This document shows positions 22,937-34,561 of a stretch of DNA of 64,000 bases, in pieces; positions within the stretch are counted from its first letter, which is position 1; every line of letters begins with the position of its first letter. Source of the DNA: Deuterostichococcus epilithicus (taxonomy: Eukaryota > Chlorophyta > Trebouxiophyceae > Prasiolales > Stichococcaceae). Under the pieces are notes generated by a model. The model did no database searches and was not told where the DNA came from. It saw nothing but the letters and a program-made list of their open reading frames with translations. Location of the stretch: contig JAVTLE010000001.1 of NCBI GenBank assembly GCA_033439295.1, positions 310,001 through 374,000 on the forward strand. Reading direction: 5' to 3'. A program made the position numbers and the translations under genes.

Positions 22937-25900
22937 TCAGGACTTATTGAATCCATTCTCCACCTGCCTCTCACTCCTGTTTTCAGCGCTGCGCGGACGG
23001 ACAAACGGGACAGCGTTGGATCTTGCGCCACCGCCATGGCCGCTGGGTGCCGGCAATGTGATGCCGCCAAGACCAGGCTCCTTGCCGGCACCGCCGCTGG
23101 CGCCGCTGCCAGGCGAGCAACTCAATTCGCCGCGGGGCGGCTGGTCGCTGTCACTGCCGGCGTCACCGTCGGCAGCGTGCGGCGCCGGGGGCGCCCGCGG
23201 CGAGAGGCGGCTGCCCTGGCTGTGGGGCGGCGGCCGTGCGACAGAGACGGGGCTGGTGGCCAGGCCGCCGCCGCCGGCGGCGCCCGCGGAGCCGGGNGAG
23301 CTGCCGCCGCCCGCTGGCGGTCCGGCATTCGCGGCGGAGTTGGCGGCAGACACAGCGAGGGCCAGCGGCTCCAAGGCGCTGCGCTTCCGCACGGACGCCA
23401 GCGCAGGCGGCGGCGGCTGCGTGTTGCGGCCACGGCCCCCGCACGGGGTCCCCCCGGCAGCGGCGCCCCCGCTTGCGCNGCGGGCGGCGGCGGCCGCCGC
23501 AAAGGGGCTGTCGTCGCGGCCGCCGTCCGGTGAGCCACCGCTGTTCACCAGCACCACGGACAGCTGGTAGGCGGGGTGCGCCGGAGCCTCTGCGGGGTCG
23601 CCAGGCGCCGGCGTCGGTGGCAGGTCGATGGATGCGGCCACATCGGTGGATGCCGTCGGCCAGTCTTCCTCGTCCATCGTCAGCCTGCGAGCACCGATGT
23701 GATGGTGACTACAGGGGCAGGTGGCAGCCAGCGGGGTCCGGCAGTTGCCGGCCAAACGTCGGCGTGCAATGCGCTTGTCTTGGCCGCCCAAGGCAGCGTC
23801 CCCTGCAGCACATTCCAGAACGCCCTCCTGCGCTGGACAGCAGCCGTGCAACACCAGAAGCTGCAGAGGCAGCGAGGCCACGAGGGAGCGAGAACGCAAG
23901 GTCTCTCGATCCCCTTGGTCCGGGTCGCAAGGCGCGCACGTGTTCTGGTGCGGCGGCAGCCCGGACGCGTACATGTGGCGCAGCGCCTCGCGGGTGCGCG
24001 GCGAGTGGCCCGCATCGACGCCCGCGCCCGGGTCCGCGTCGGGAACCTCGTCCACCAGCAGCCGCAGCACCTCGGCGTCCAGCTTGTCGTCCGCGGTGCG
24101 CTTCCTGGGGGGGAAATGCATGACAGGGCGAGTCAGAGCCTGCTGGCGACGCGACGTGCATGCAACCAGCGATGCGATGCAGGTGTTGTGCAACAGGTGT
24201 TGTGCAGCAGCGTCCAGGCCGGCCCTTTCGGAAGTGATGGCGCAGCGCGGGAGGCTCTGCCGACCAGTGGCCCTGTTGATGCGCTCTAACGATTTCCACT
24301 TCGAAACCCGACATACATTGTGCAAGCGCGGACAAGACATGACATCCAGGATCTTTTGCTGCTGAAGCAGGAAGAAAACCAAGAAATGCACACCTGCGGC
24401 GGGGGGAGGTGCGGTCTGCCAGCGCGGGCGCGGACTCCTCCTTCATCTCCTCCAGCAGCCTCGCCGCCGCCTGGCGCCGGATCTCCTCGGCGTACCTGCG
24501 GCCAGTGGATGGGACGCAGCTTCAGCTTCGGCCGACCCTGATCATCAAGCGCAGCTGCCGTTGCTCGCAGCGCGTGCACCTGGGCGGTAGCTGACAGGCC
24601 GGAGGGCGGGGTCAGCGTCGTGCTTCGCGTCGCTGCCCGCCTGCGCGGCGGCACAAACGACACACAGCGCAGCAACACCCAGGCCCGGATCTGCAGCCAG
24701 CCTCTCCGCTGCCGGCCCCGTCATATGGGTGCCCTCCGACCGAAGGCCTCGGGATCTGCCTGTTTCAGGTGATGACGTCACAAGTGACAAGGTGTTCAAG
24801 ACCAGTTCTTGGCCGCCCGCACCTGGCCTGCGTCTGCGCGTCGGTCTCCACGGCGGCGCGCCGCACCGCCGCGTGCAGCTGCGCACCCATGTCCCGCTCC
24901 TGCCCCGTAGCAGGCGTCAGCAGGCAGGCGGCCTCCGCTGTCTTGCGCGCCCGCTCCTGCGAATTCAGCTCCTCCGCGCCTGCGGAGTTTAGCCGCATTC
25001 AGGGTGTAGGCTGCAATGAGAAAAATCGGCATGGAACGCATGACGGGCCCCGTAAACCGCGGGACGCTGCTCCCGGTCCCGTTACACGGACGCCGGCAGC
25101 GGCGAGCGGCGGAGCAACTGCAAATGCGCAAGATGAGGCGGGCAGCTATGGGGCCGGCACATCCGCAGCGGCGATCCGCAAGGTCAGCTGAAGCCCTGGG
25201 CGCTCACCCGGGCTGTCAGGGTCGCGCAGGTTGGGGGCGTCCTCCGGGAAGCCGAACAGCTCGAAGCAGTCGGTGGCGGCGATGCCATGCGACGCGCCCT
25301 CCATCATCCACTGCCCTGCTTCCTCGGCCAGCTGTGCGCAGCAAAGGGAGCCAGGTGTTGGTGGTGGGAAGCAGGATGCTGGAAGCAATGATGCCATGCA
25401 ATGTGCCCTCCAGCATCCACAGCCCTGCTTCTTCGGCCAGCTGCGCGCAGCAGCGAGAGCCAGGTGTCAACATGCTGGGAAGCAAGGTTGGTTTTGATAC
25501 CGTACCAGGCACCCTTCATCCTCCACAGCAATATTTCATGACCTCAACCCCCATAAGCCTGAGTGAGGCTGGAAAGGTGTCATCCCTCTCTCTCTTCCTT
25601 CTCTCCGCCAGCTGTCACAGCAAATGAGCCGACTTGTTTTGAGGTCATAACATTGATGTTGCTGTTCGGCAAGTGCCTATCATGCACTGCCCCTCCCGAG
25701 CCAGCTGCAGGACGAACACACAAGAGTCAGTCCGCTGGAAAGCAAGACGCACCTTCCCAGCCCAAACCCATCCTCGCAGTCGCTCTGCGCAGCTAAGCTT
25801 TCTGTCTGCGGCAGTACAGGCACGAGCACTGGCGAACTGCAGGCTGGGCGCTTCCCTGTCCACATGTGGTGAGCCACATTCGCCGATGTGTGCAGCGGCT

Positions 25901-26628
25901 GACAGAGGACTAACGATCTGTCGAGATGGGGAGGACGCAGTTCCGCTGGCAGAGCTGCTGACGCACCTGCTCGAACGGTACCTCCTCCTGGTGTGGCGGC
26001 GGCGGCATGGCGTCCGCGAGGAATGCCTGCGGCCGGCCGCCGAGGCGCCGACTGGGGCGGCGCAGGCTGCTGCCGCTCAAGGTGGCGAGGTTGCTGCTGG
26101 AGTTGCGGCTGGGCCCGCCGCCGCCCAGCTTGCCGCTGCCGAGGCTGTTGAGGCTGCCGCTGCTGAGGCTCTGGCCCTTGTACGTGGCAGCGCGCGGCGA
26201 CGAGGCGTCGTCCTGCACATGGGGCTGCGGGTTTTCAGCCGGCAGCATTTCTGGGATGCTGGCCGGGGCAGGCTATTGACCATGCAATGGGTAGCGAGCG
26301 CAAATCAAAAGCAGACTGCAAAAATTGCAGTGCAGACTCAGGCAGGTGCACATTTGCGGGAAGTTGTGCTGGCGACAGGAACAGCAGGCCCCGTCTTGAA
26401 GACTGCTTGTCAGCAGGGCAGCAGACAGGTAGATGCAGCAAGCGAATCGTTCTCGACCTGTCCAAGGCTGGCCAGCGAGTTGCAGGAGCCTGCACCGCCT
26501 CTGCGGGCGCCGCTGGCAGCGTTGCCAGCAGTGTTCTTGGCCGCCGGCCCCTTGCTGCCGACCCGCGTCAGCACCGTCAGCTGGTTGGCGTTGCCCGCCA
26601 GCTGCGGCGCGCTGCTGCACTTGCGCAT
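22937..26628 (-). CDS. Hypothetical protein, Ser/Gly/Pro/Ala-rich with a short helical core
   Basis: No family recognised. Seven exons join in frame: 26458-26628, 25967-26224, 25208-25331, 24823-24979, 24394-24495, 23940-24104, 22937-23684 (574 aa). The first ~145 residues are Ser/Gly/Asn-rich (MRKCSSAPQLAG start). A more ordinary core follows: LAEEAGQWMMEGASHGIAA, TDCFELFGFPEDAPNLRDPD, then charged helices (AEELNSQERARKTAEAACLL, RYAEEIRRQAAARLLEEM, KLDAEVLRLLVDEVPDADP) that look suited to coiled-coil pairing. The last ~250 residues are Pro/Ala/Gly-rich with two ambiguous bases (23297, 23479). The clean phase through seven exons and the helical core support a real gene; the start Met is the first plausible ATG. 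A tandem repeat precedes the exon at 25208-25331. Function unknown; a scaffold or cytoskeletal role would be a guess. Confidence 0.65.
25286..25540 (-). repeat. Tandem copies of an exon start, period about 109 bp
   Basis: The exon start coding LAEEAGQWMMEGASHGI (boundary 25331) is repeated upstream with boundary 25440, where it would read LAEEAGLWMLEGTLHGI. A third degraded copy follows near 25510-25540. Only the downstream copy continues into the conserved exon. Confidence 0.85.
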
Positions 26629-27556
26629 AGCGGTTGAGGCGCCGGCTGCTCCGACGGCAAGACTGATCAGGTTGCCAGCTACAGTTCCCAACTGACGAAC
26701 GCTCCGGCCTCAGTTGCTTATTGTAAGGAAGCTGTCAGCCGCGATTTGCGGTTGCCTCAGGGAATCGGCAGTCGCGGACGACGGCCGCTCGACTGACTCT
26801 GGAGCCGAAGCTGCTGCTTTGAGGCAGACTTCGCGCCAGGCGCCAGTGGTGGCCTGCTCTTGTAAGCCTCTGCAATAACCTACGCGAGGCTGCGCTACGA
26901 AGTCTGTCAGCTTCGAGAAGGAAGCCAAGCGGTCCCGACGTCTGTGCTCGATCTGACTTGCCGCTACGACTCTTATGGTATACGACCCTCAACAAGCAGT
27001 TTCCAATTGCTGAGCTCACATGCAACGGGTAATGCTGCCACCTGGCGTGTTGCAATGCGGCGTGAAGTTGTGCATTGGGGAGCCACCAGGAGGCGCGCGT
27101 AAATTGAGATTGGACGGCGTCCGCTAGTCAGACCAGAGTCTGACTTGGTGGCCGCTGATCACGTCACTTGGCCATGTGGAGCCGTTCCAGATGGCTCGAA
27201 CGGGCACGACTGCCCTGTCCAAGGTTGGAACCTTGATTGGTCGCGAAACTGTTTGTCACATCAGGCCCACTGCAGGCTGCCTCAGCTAGGTAGCCCAGAC
27301 ACAACGATGCCTCAACAATAGTTGCAGTGTCACGGCGGTTCAATCATGCAAGGAAATGTAGTGTGCTCGCACGCAGAAACGAACCCGTCCAGCTTCGACA
27401 ACGCGGGCCCAGTGGTGCGACGATGCCTCAACAATAGTTGCAGTGTCACGGCGGTTCAATCATGCAAGGAAATGTAGTGTGCTTGCACGCAGAAACGAAC
27501 CCGTCCAGCTTCGACAACGCGGGCCCAGTGGTGCGACTTTGTCACGTGCAGAAGCT
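26629..27556. other. Intergenic between two tandem minus-strand genes
   Basis: This contains the presumed 5' region of the hypothetical gene and the 3' UTR of the acetylhydrolase gene. Apart from the near-perfect 116-bp duplication at 27305-27537, nothing coding was recognised. Confidence 0.55.
27305..27537. repeat. Near-perfect tandem duplication, unit 116 bp
   Basis: The unit beginning CGATGCCTCAACAATAG (27305) repeats at 27421 with essentially one difference in its body (GCTCGCACG versus GCTTGCACG). It lies just downstream of the acetylhydrolase stop codon, so it is the youngest-looking of the 110-120 bp duplications in this window and is not at an exon edge. Confidence 0.95.
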
Positions 27557-30500
27557 TCACGCATGCAACTCCAGAATGACCGCCAGATCGCCCAGCAACT
27601 CTGCCACAGCCGCCTGGGTGTCTTTTGACACCGCGACCTTACTCGCCTCAGCCGCTGACTGCCGCTGCTCCTTGCCAGCCGCGTCCACGGCGGGCAACGG
27701 TGCGCTGCCGTTCGTTCGCCTCGCGGCGCCGGCTTTGGCACCAACGGAGCGCAGTTCTGCCGCGGTTGGCAGGAAGCCGCCGTTGCCGCCGCTGGCGTTC
27801 CCTGCGACCCCGGATCTCTGGCTGCCGGCACCACCCTGCGCGGGCACTTCCACACCCAGCGCGGGGTCCAGTGTGTTTGGGCTGCCGTCACTGCCATTGC
27901 TGGCCAGGCCGACGCGCGACGCATTGGCGGCATCTGTGCGGGTCGCCTCGGACGGCGCCTCCGGTGCGCCGCCACCGCTGTGCGCGCCTGCCTGGCCATC
28001 GCCGTTGGCTGCCGAGCCATTGGCTGCGGCACCGTTCGCCAGCGGCTCACCTGCCGCCTCACCAGCGCTGACCAGGCTCCAGCTGCTGTCGCTGGCCGCC
28101 AGGTGCGCCTGCGCATCTCCGCCCGCCGGCGCGCCATCAGCACTGCCGGAGCGCTGCTGCCGCTCNGGCGCGGCGGTGGCGCCGGCCGGCAGCGCCGGCA
28201 GCTGCGGCGGGCTGCGGGTCGGCAGGTGGCGGTGCAGGAACAGCGCGGTGCTGCCAGCGGCGGCGGCCATGCCCACGACAGGGTCCAGCTCCGTCTTGAA
28301 GCCCAACTGCGGCCACAGAAGGACCGCCTCAGGGTTGGGGTTTCAGGGTAGGCCCACCACAGGGTCCAAATCCGTCCTGAAGTCTAGCTTCGTCCATTCG
28401 GTAGAAAGGACGCCCTGTCACGGTCGCTCGCAGTGGTCATGCTCAGGCGCTGTGCACGTTGCTCCAGCAGTACAACATGCATGCTGCAGTGCCGGACCGA
28501 GTGGCAGCGAGAGCGGCAACAATGCATCACAGCTGCTGGATAGGGCATGCTTGTGCTGCAGCGTTCCCACAACCGCTGCATGCCTCTGCATGGGCGGAAG
28601 GTCACTAGGTGCCTCTGCCGAGGGGAATGCACAGGGTGAGATGACCAGGTGCCTCTTTCGAGGGGATGAAAGCAGCAATAACACAGGGCGCGCACCCTTG
28701 ACAGCAGCCAGGAGAAGCGGGTGGCGAACAGCACGGGCAGGTCCGAGAAGGTGTCGTGCGTGCTGTTGCGGATCACCAGCAGCAGCGCGCCGCCGCCGGG
28801 CTGCCCGTTTGCGCTGCGGCAGCGGCGTAGCAGGAGTCAGGGGAGCTCTCAGGATGCAGAAGTTGCAACACAATGCAGCACCGGCACCCGCCGGTGTCAG
28901 TCATTGGGTCACGAACAGGAGTAAGGAACTGGGGCCGTTCTGTGCTTGAAGACCTGGAGACCTCCCGAACCTTGCTTTAGCGGCAAGATCAGCACCTGCA
29001 AGGACATTTCTTGATCGGGAGCTGACAGCATTCTGAAGCCTTCTTCACACCCATTGGTGCTGGCGGCAGCCAAGATGGCCGCCTGCTGCTCGCGGCCGCA
29101 CACCATGTCGCCCTGGGCGTTGTAGGGTTTGTTCCAGGCGTGGCTGCCGACCACCAGCAGCGGCGTGCGGGTGCGGAACACCTTGAGCGCCGGTTGGTCA
29201 GGCGGCATGCCCAGCCTGCGCAGTGTGCGGCATACCATGGTGAGTGCCACGTGCAGCAGAAGCGTGCTGAGCTCGCTTCACTGAGCTGATGACCTTCCCA
29301 CACGGCACGCATATGAGTCGTGAATCACGCACCCACATTGCGGGCGTGAATTACATCTTCGGAGGAAGCAACACGAGGAGGCGAGGCAAGGATGCAAACC
29401 ACAAGGAGACCGCGGATCTGCAGTCCGATTTAAACCTTTCAACATTGATGCGAGCCTGCCGCGGCTTCGCCTGCTCAACAACTCTGGCGCACGCATTTCA
29501 CAGAATTTGGGAGGTTCCCTTCATGCAGAACCCTCACCACCATGGGTCCAGCGCAATGGCGGCCCGAAAGGCAGGCTCCTTGGCAGCCGCCGCACCGACA
29601 GTGGCGCCGCCGAAGCTGTGGCCCGCCACTGCCATGCGTGCCAGATCCAGCTTGCCTGCAGCAGCGGTGAAATGTGTGCGCCAGAGTTGTTGAGCAGGCA
29701 AAGCCGCGGCAGGCTCGCATCAATGTTGAAAGGGTTGCCCACCGATGCGACGCCATTAGATCAGTCGTTCGAGTGCAGGTGTGCGCTCCCAATATCTTTC
29801 CAGAGCAAGGCTGGTGCCCAAATGCGTCACCTCGCAGGAAGGCGGAAGCATTGATGCCGCCAGAGATACGACAACACGCCGGGTCCGCATTGCCTGCATA
29901 ATGATAGACAGCCGTCAGACAGCGCGCCGCGTCCACACACTGCCAGCAGGATATCGTGCGCAAATGCGCAACTGCGCGGTGTGACACACGCGCAAACACC
30001 AACCCCTGGAGCCAAAAGTCTGCGGCACACTCATCAGTGCATGCGCCAGCCGACTCCCAGGGGCTAGGCCTGCAAATGTAATAGCCTCCAAAAGTTCCAG
30101 CCCCAGAACGGTTTGACCACTGGATGCAAGGCTGGGAGGCACCCACCGGCATGGAGGATCATGAGCAGCTGCCGCGCGGCCGCCAGCTCCCGCTGGCGCC
30201 ACCGCACCTTTTCGAACTTGCTGTCGCCCTCGCCAAGGCCGGCATAGTACATCCAGCCGCCTGCACCCCAAGGCACCAGCACCTTGTGCTTGCACCAATT
30301 GATTTGCGGCTGGTGGGAAATGCCCAGGTTGCTGCAGCACACCGCAACTCCAGCGGCTGACCTCACGGCCGCACCAACACAAACATACAGACACGGACTT
30401 GTCGCAAACAGGAGCCGTGGAAGCTGCGAGGTGTGAGAGCAAGCAGGCATACCGACAGGCAGCATCTGAAGTTGTGTGCACCTGCGCCTGCCAGGTGCGC

Positions 30501-31910
30501 GGAACTCGCGGTGCCGTCAGTGTGCTCCACAGCTAGCACCACAAAGCCCTGGCGCCAGCAGGTGAGACACACCACATTAGTACAACGAGCTCCAGTGCGG
30601 GCTGCTTCCATGTGCAGCGCCGTCGAGCGCGACTCCATGCGGGAGTGTTCAGGTCATCTGGGTGGCAGGCGCCTGCTTCGCTCTACCCCTCAGTTCATCC
30701 GCATACCTGGGAGGCCAGCTCAGCACACAGCACACTGTACGTGCTGCGGCTACCGCCCAGGCCGTGGCTGAAGACCACGACCGGATGCGGCCCGTCCGCA
30801 CTGTCCACTGCTGCCTCCTGTACATGCATGTGCATTGCGTCACATGCCAAAGTCAGGCAGAGATCAAGACTGCTGGCGAGACAAGCGCGTCCTTGCAGAG
30901 CCATGTCACATGCAAGAAGCTGCCAGACGAGACAGCATCGTCAGCTGCTTGCATCATCATCGGCCCACTGGGCAGCTTGGTTGTGCGGGCATATGCTGCA
31001 AAGCAGCGAACACAGTACGGCGGCAGCCCCACAAACAGCAACGTGTTGCAGCTTCAACCGACTTCAACCGACTGGCGGCGCAGCGGTGCACACGGCGTTG
31101 TCACCTGCAACATGCATCTCTTCAGTGCGCACCCGAAACAAAGGTAGGCGCTGCGTGACACCGACCACCCACAATGCCACGCGCAGCAGCTGCCTCAGGA
31201 TCGCCGCCTTCCACGTTGTGGACTTGAAAAAAATGAAGCTGCAGTAGCCTGCAGGTGAGGAGAATTAACACTGGGATCTCATGGACGCAGCAAGCTCATC
31301 GTTGTCGAGACTGCATGAGATCACTCGAGGCCCATAAAAAATTTTCGGTAGTAAATTTTCAATAGCATCCGGCCAACCAAGCGCCACCCTGCACAGGCAA
31401 ACACACATGCAGCACGGGTGCCGGATGAGGCATTATGTGGGAACGCCTGCGATGTGATTGCATACCAGTGGCTTCCTGGAGCCTGGACAGCCACGGCGAG
31501 CCGCGCTTCGGCTGCCTGCTGCCACCTGGTGCCTTGCCCTCCGGCGTACAAGGGTAGAACAGCCGGCCCACGACATGCTGCGTGCATGCCAATACATGAC
31601 GCTGCATCAGCACGGCATGCCCGTTGCCATCTGACATGTTCACTGCCCTGTGGATGGGACACACTTTGCGCTTCTTTCAATTCAACACGCACATTCTCGT
31701 AAAACCCTAATGTCATCTCTCAACCATCATGCCGCCGCCGCCGAACGCCGCATACCCATCGATCGCCGTGCGAGCGACGCGCTAGGGTGCTGAGGCCCTC
31801 ACCTCAGATGGGTTGATGGCGTCGGACTTGACGTTGTTAAGCCCGCCGGCAGCCCATGCGACGTCGCACACCCCAACCGGACTGCGCCCTGCCCACCTTT
31901 GAATGCCCAT
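27557..31910 (-). CDS. Platelet-activating factor acetylhydrolase family esterase
   Basis: Eleven exons in perfect phase (639 aa): 31803-31910, 31466-31577, 31325-31388, 31133-31238, 30707-30817, 30482-30548, 30147-30347, 29538-29655, 29051-29215, 28696-28813, 27557-28306. The alpha/beta-hydrolase features follow the order known from [34 protein letters not shown] (oxyanion region), [20 protein letters not shown] (nucleophile Ser in GxSxG), AALDPWW-type stretch IALDPWW (acid) and [11 protein letters not shown] (catalytic His). Family enzymes hydrolyse sn-2 acetyl or oxidised acyl chains of phospholipids. No clear signal peptide, so probably cytosolic. After the last conserved helix ([11 protein letters not shown]) a Ser/Ala/Gly-rich tail of about 215 residues is added, with one ambiguous base (28166). 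The exon holding the nucleophile is enclosed by an inverted repeat in its flanking introns. Confidence 0.92.
28272..28390 (-). repeat. 81-bp tandem copy of the last PAF-AH exon edge
   Basis: CCCACGACAGGGTCCAGCTC (28272), which includes the start of the last exon, recurs as CCCACCACAGGGTCCAAATC (28353) in the preceding intron. The intervening sequence contains a telomere-like G-rich run. Confidence 0.75.
29435..29501. repeat. Inverted repeat, left arm (67 bp), in PAF-AH intron 8
   Basis: Begins CCTTTCAACATTGATG and ends GCACGCATTTCAC. It is the reverse complement of 29667-29733 with two mismatches. The two arms bracket PAF-AH exon 8 (29538-29655). Confidence 0.95.
29667..29733. repeat. Inverted repeat, right arm (67 bp), in PAF-AH intron 7
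   Basis: Begins GTGAAATGTGTGCGCC and ends CATCAATGTTGAAAGG. Pairs with 29435-29501 over 65 of 67 positions, leaving a 165-nt loop that contains the exon coding the GHSFGG nucleophile motif. Confidence 0.95.
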
Positions 31911-32711
31911 GTGAGCTTCGGCCGAGCGAGGCGCAATCCTCCGGCGAAGGGACAGCGAGCAGAAGGCAAACTTATCGCGCCAGGCTTGTGGCCGCTGAAT
32001 AGCCAAGATGGTCTTCACTTTGGACCGCGATGGCCTGGTGCAGGCCAACTAGCGGTAGTGCAACAGGCGCGAAATTGCTAGTGTCTGGCGGGTGACACAA
32101 CGTGGCGGACACCTGACAAGCTGACCCCGACGGAAGACACGCAAACTATGCAATGGGGGCTTGGGGCCGCAGCGAAGCCGGTGGGTTATGCACACATAGG
32201 GAAATGACGTCAGCATGTGTCTCTTCGTGAGGTTATGGCAGGCAGGCGGGGATGGAAAGGTTGAGAAGGTGTCGCAAGAGCTTTTGCACAGGTGGAATGT
32301 ATAGATGCAAGTCTGAGCTCACAGCTGAATCGTTAGCACGCTTCAAACAAGTTCAAGCACAACACTGTGCAACTTGGGAGTTGCCCGCCGCTGACGTATC
32401 CAGCCTATTCTTTGCGTTCCTGTTCTCCGATACGAGCGCTCTTGTCGCTCTGCGGTCGAACTTGCAATCAAAACCCTTGATTGAACCAAACACTGCCTCC
32501 GCCCGCTAATGGCGCACTCCGCAGCCTACATGTTACGCCAGGAAGCCACATGAGAGCTGCATCGTGGTTGTGTGGTGCAACCTACATTTTCAGGCTTGCC
32601 TCCCCGGCCAGCCGACCGCAGCTCAAAACGCAAGCGCAATTGCTGACGCCGCCAATGCCGCGGCGAGCACTTTCTGGCGCATCACCGGATTCACTGCGCC
32701 CGCCGCAGCCC
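31911..32711. other. Intergenic between head-to-head genes; probable shared promoter
   Basis: 801 bp between the start codons of the acetylhydrolase (-) and the Nudix gene (+). No exon or named element recognised. Confidence 0.5.
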
Positions 32712-34561
32712 ATGGCGCAGCTTGCAGCCGCGGGCGACGCGAGGGAAGGTCATGATCCTGCACAGCAGTCTCTAGAAGGCGCGTAGACTGGAGACAATCG
32801 ATTTGCACTGGACACCTGACATTCTGGAGGGTCATGTGGCCAGCTGATCAGATGGGTCTCTCAATGGTGATCTCTGCAACCCCTGCTTCCTGGCTGATGA
32901 GCTGCGTGCACTAAAAATGCTGTCATGACCGTGCAGGGCTGCCTTCAGCAGCGGACCTGGGCTTCGAGATCGCCTGTGAGAAGGTGGTCTTCTCGCGGTG
33001 GCTGCAGCTCAGCAATCGCGCCGTGCGCTTCCCTGCGCACGAGGGACGGCCGGTGGGTGGATCTTGCATCGTTCGGGTCGTCACCTCGCGCAGATGTGTT
33101 GCGCGCGCTGCTGGCCGATGGCACACTGCGCCGGAGACATTGTATGGTCTGCAGCGCTGGTGCTTGCTTGCGGCTTTGTCCAAGTTAATGCAGCTGGCGC
33201 CATGGATCTGTCTGCTCTGAGATTTCAACAATCTAGCTGTGGACGGCGGGCGCTCTTAGGTATGGCGGTATGCTGAAGTGTGACTTCGGGGCTGACAGGC
33301 GGCAGAGCATGAGTTTGACATCGTTGGCCACCCGCGCGCCGCCTTCCAGTTTGCGGTGGTCTTTCCGTTCCACCCCGCCGGCGCCGGCCAAGCGCAGCAC
33401 GAGGTGAGCCGCCGAGCCTGCGACCGCCGCAACGTGGCATGGATGTAGCACCAAAGCGCCGCCATCAATGTGGACGTTGCCTGGCCATTCTACCTGCAGG
33501 CTCTGGCCAGCGGCACATCGTGATCGGCTGGGAGTGACACACCAAGACCGGGAACCAGTGTCCGAAATTGCAGCCTGCTGCAGCCTCATGCAGACCTCTG
33601 CGGCCAGAAGCCCTGAAGAGACATGGCTGTGCGCAGGTCACGGTGCTGCGCGAGTACAGCCAGGGGGTGAACGAGATGATGTTCGTGCTGCCAACCGGGG
33701 CGTTTGACCCGCGGCGCCACACCGACAGCCTCGCGGCGGCGCAGGCCGAGCTGTCGGAAGAGGTGTGCCTCCCTCTGGGACGCTTGCGCTACTGCAGCAT
33801 CAGCTGAGACCTGGGCACAGGTGCCCACCTCATAAACCCGCCATGGCATGCGGCTGCCATCAATCGTCAGAACATGACGGTGTGGCGTCTATCACCGACC
33901 TTGCACGATGCCAGATGCCGGTGTTGGACTCCCCGCCGCTCCGCTGCAGGCTCCAATGGCAATGAATGTAATTATTCCCCTTGGCAGGCTCGCCTGCGCG
34001 GCGGCGACTGGGTGGACCTCATGCCGGGCGGCGCCCCCGGGCCGCCTGAGTCGAAGTGGTGCCGGAACCGCATGCGGCCCTGGCTGTGCATAGGCCCCAC
34101 CGCGGACGCAGCGCCCGGCAGCCGCGAGGCGGAGGAGTTCATCGAGGTGGGTATTCGATTTCTCATTCGGTTTGGGGTCTCCTCCAAATGTGCTGGGGAG
34201 GCTTTGGGCATGAGCACCGGTGCCGCAGTCACACAGGGCTCCGGGTTGGATGGTGGCGCCTGTGGCGCATGCGGGGGCCGCCAGATATGTGCAGATGCTT
34301 TGCTCGTGTCTGAGGCCGCCAACGAGCGCACTCACTGCTGCGTTCAGCAGCTGGTACAGTGCCGCACGAATGGGCGGCTTCGTCCAAAGGCTCAACAGCT
34401 TTGTTGCAACCCCGTGTCGATGATTGTCTGGTGCTCCGCAGGTGCACAGGGTGTCTGTGCCGGAGCTGAAGCGCCTCCTGCGCGGCGGACAGATGATGCT
34501 GCCGTCGGTCTGCACGTGCTACTACGCCCTGGACGAATTGAAGCAGCGCGAACTGCTGTGA
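32712..34561 (+). CDS. Nudix-fold hydrolase with degenerate Nudix box
   Basis: Six exons in perfect phase (220 aa): 32712-32748, 32937-33052, 33299-33403, 33637-33762, 33988-34146, 34442-34561. The core reads HEFDIVGHPRAAFQFAVVFP, VTVLREYSQGVNEMMFVLPT, GAFDPRRHTD, then AAAQAELSEEARLRGGDWVD, and later GPTADAAPGSREAEEFIEVH. This follows the Nudix order: substrate strand, glycine loop, Nudix helix, and a later Glu-rich loop. In the box REUxEExGU the Arg and Gly are replaced (AELSEEARL), while the Glu residues of ELSEE that usually bind Mg2+ remain. The family hydrolyses nucleoside diphosphates linked to another moiety; the substrate here is unknown. No targeting peptide is obvious. All introns after the first are phase 0. 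Confidence 0.85.

Noticed and set aside
31321-31716. PAF-AH start at ATG 31716
   Set aside because: The frame does not splice in phase to the RLFYPC exon. The exon at 31803-31910 does, and carries the family N-terminus [12 protein letters not shown].
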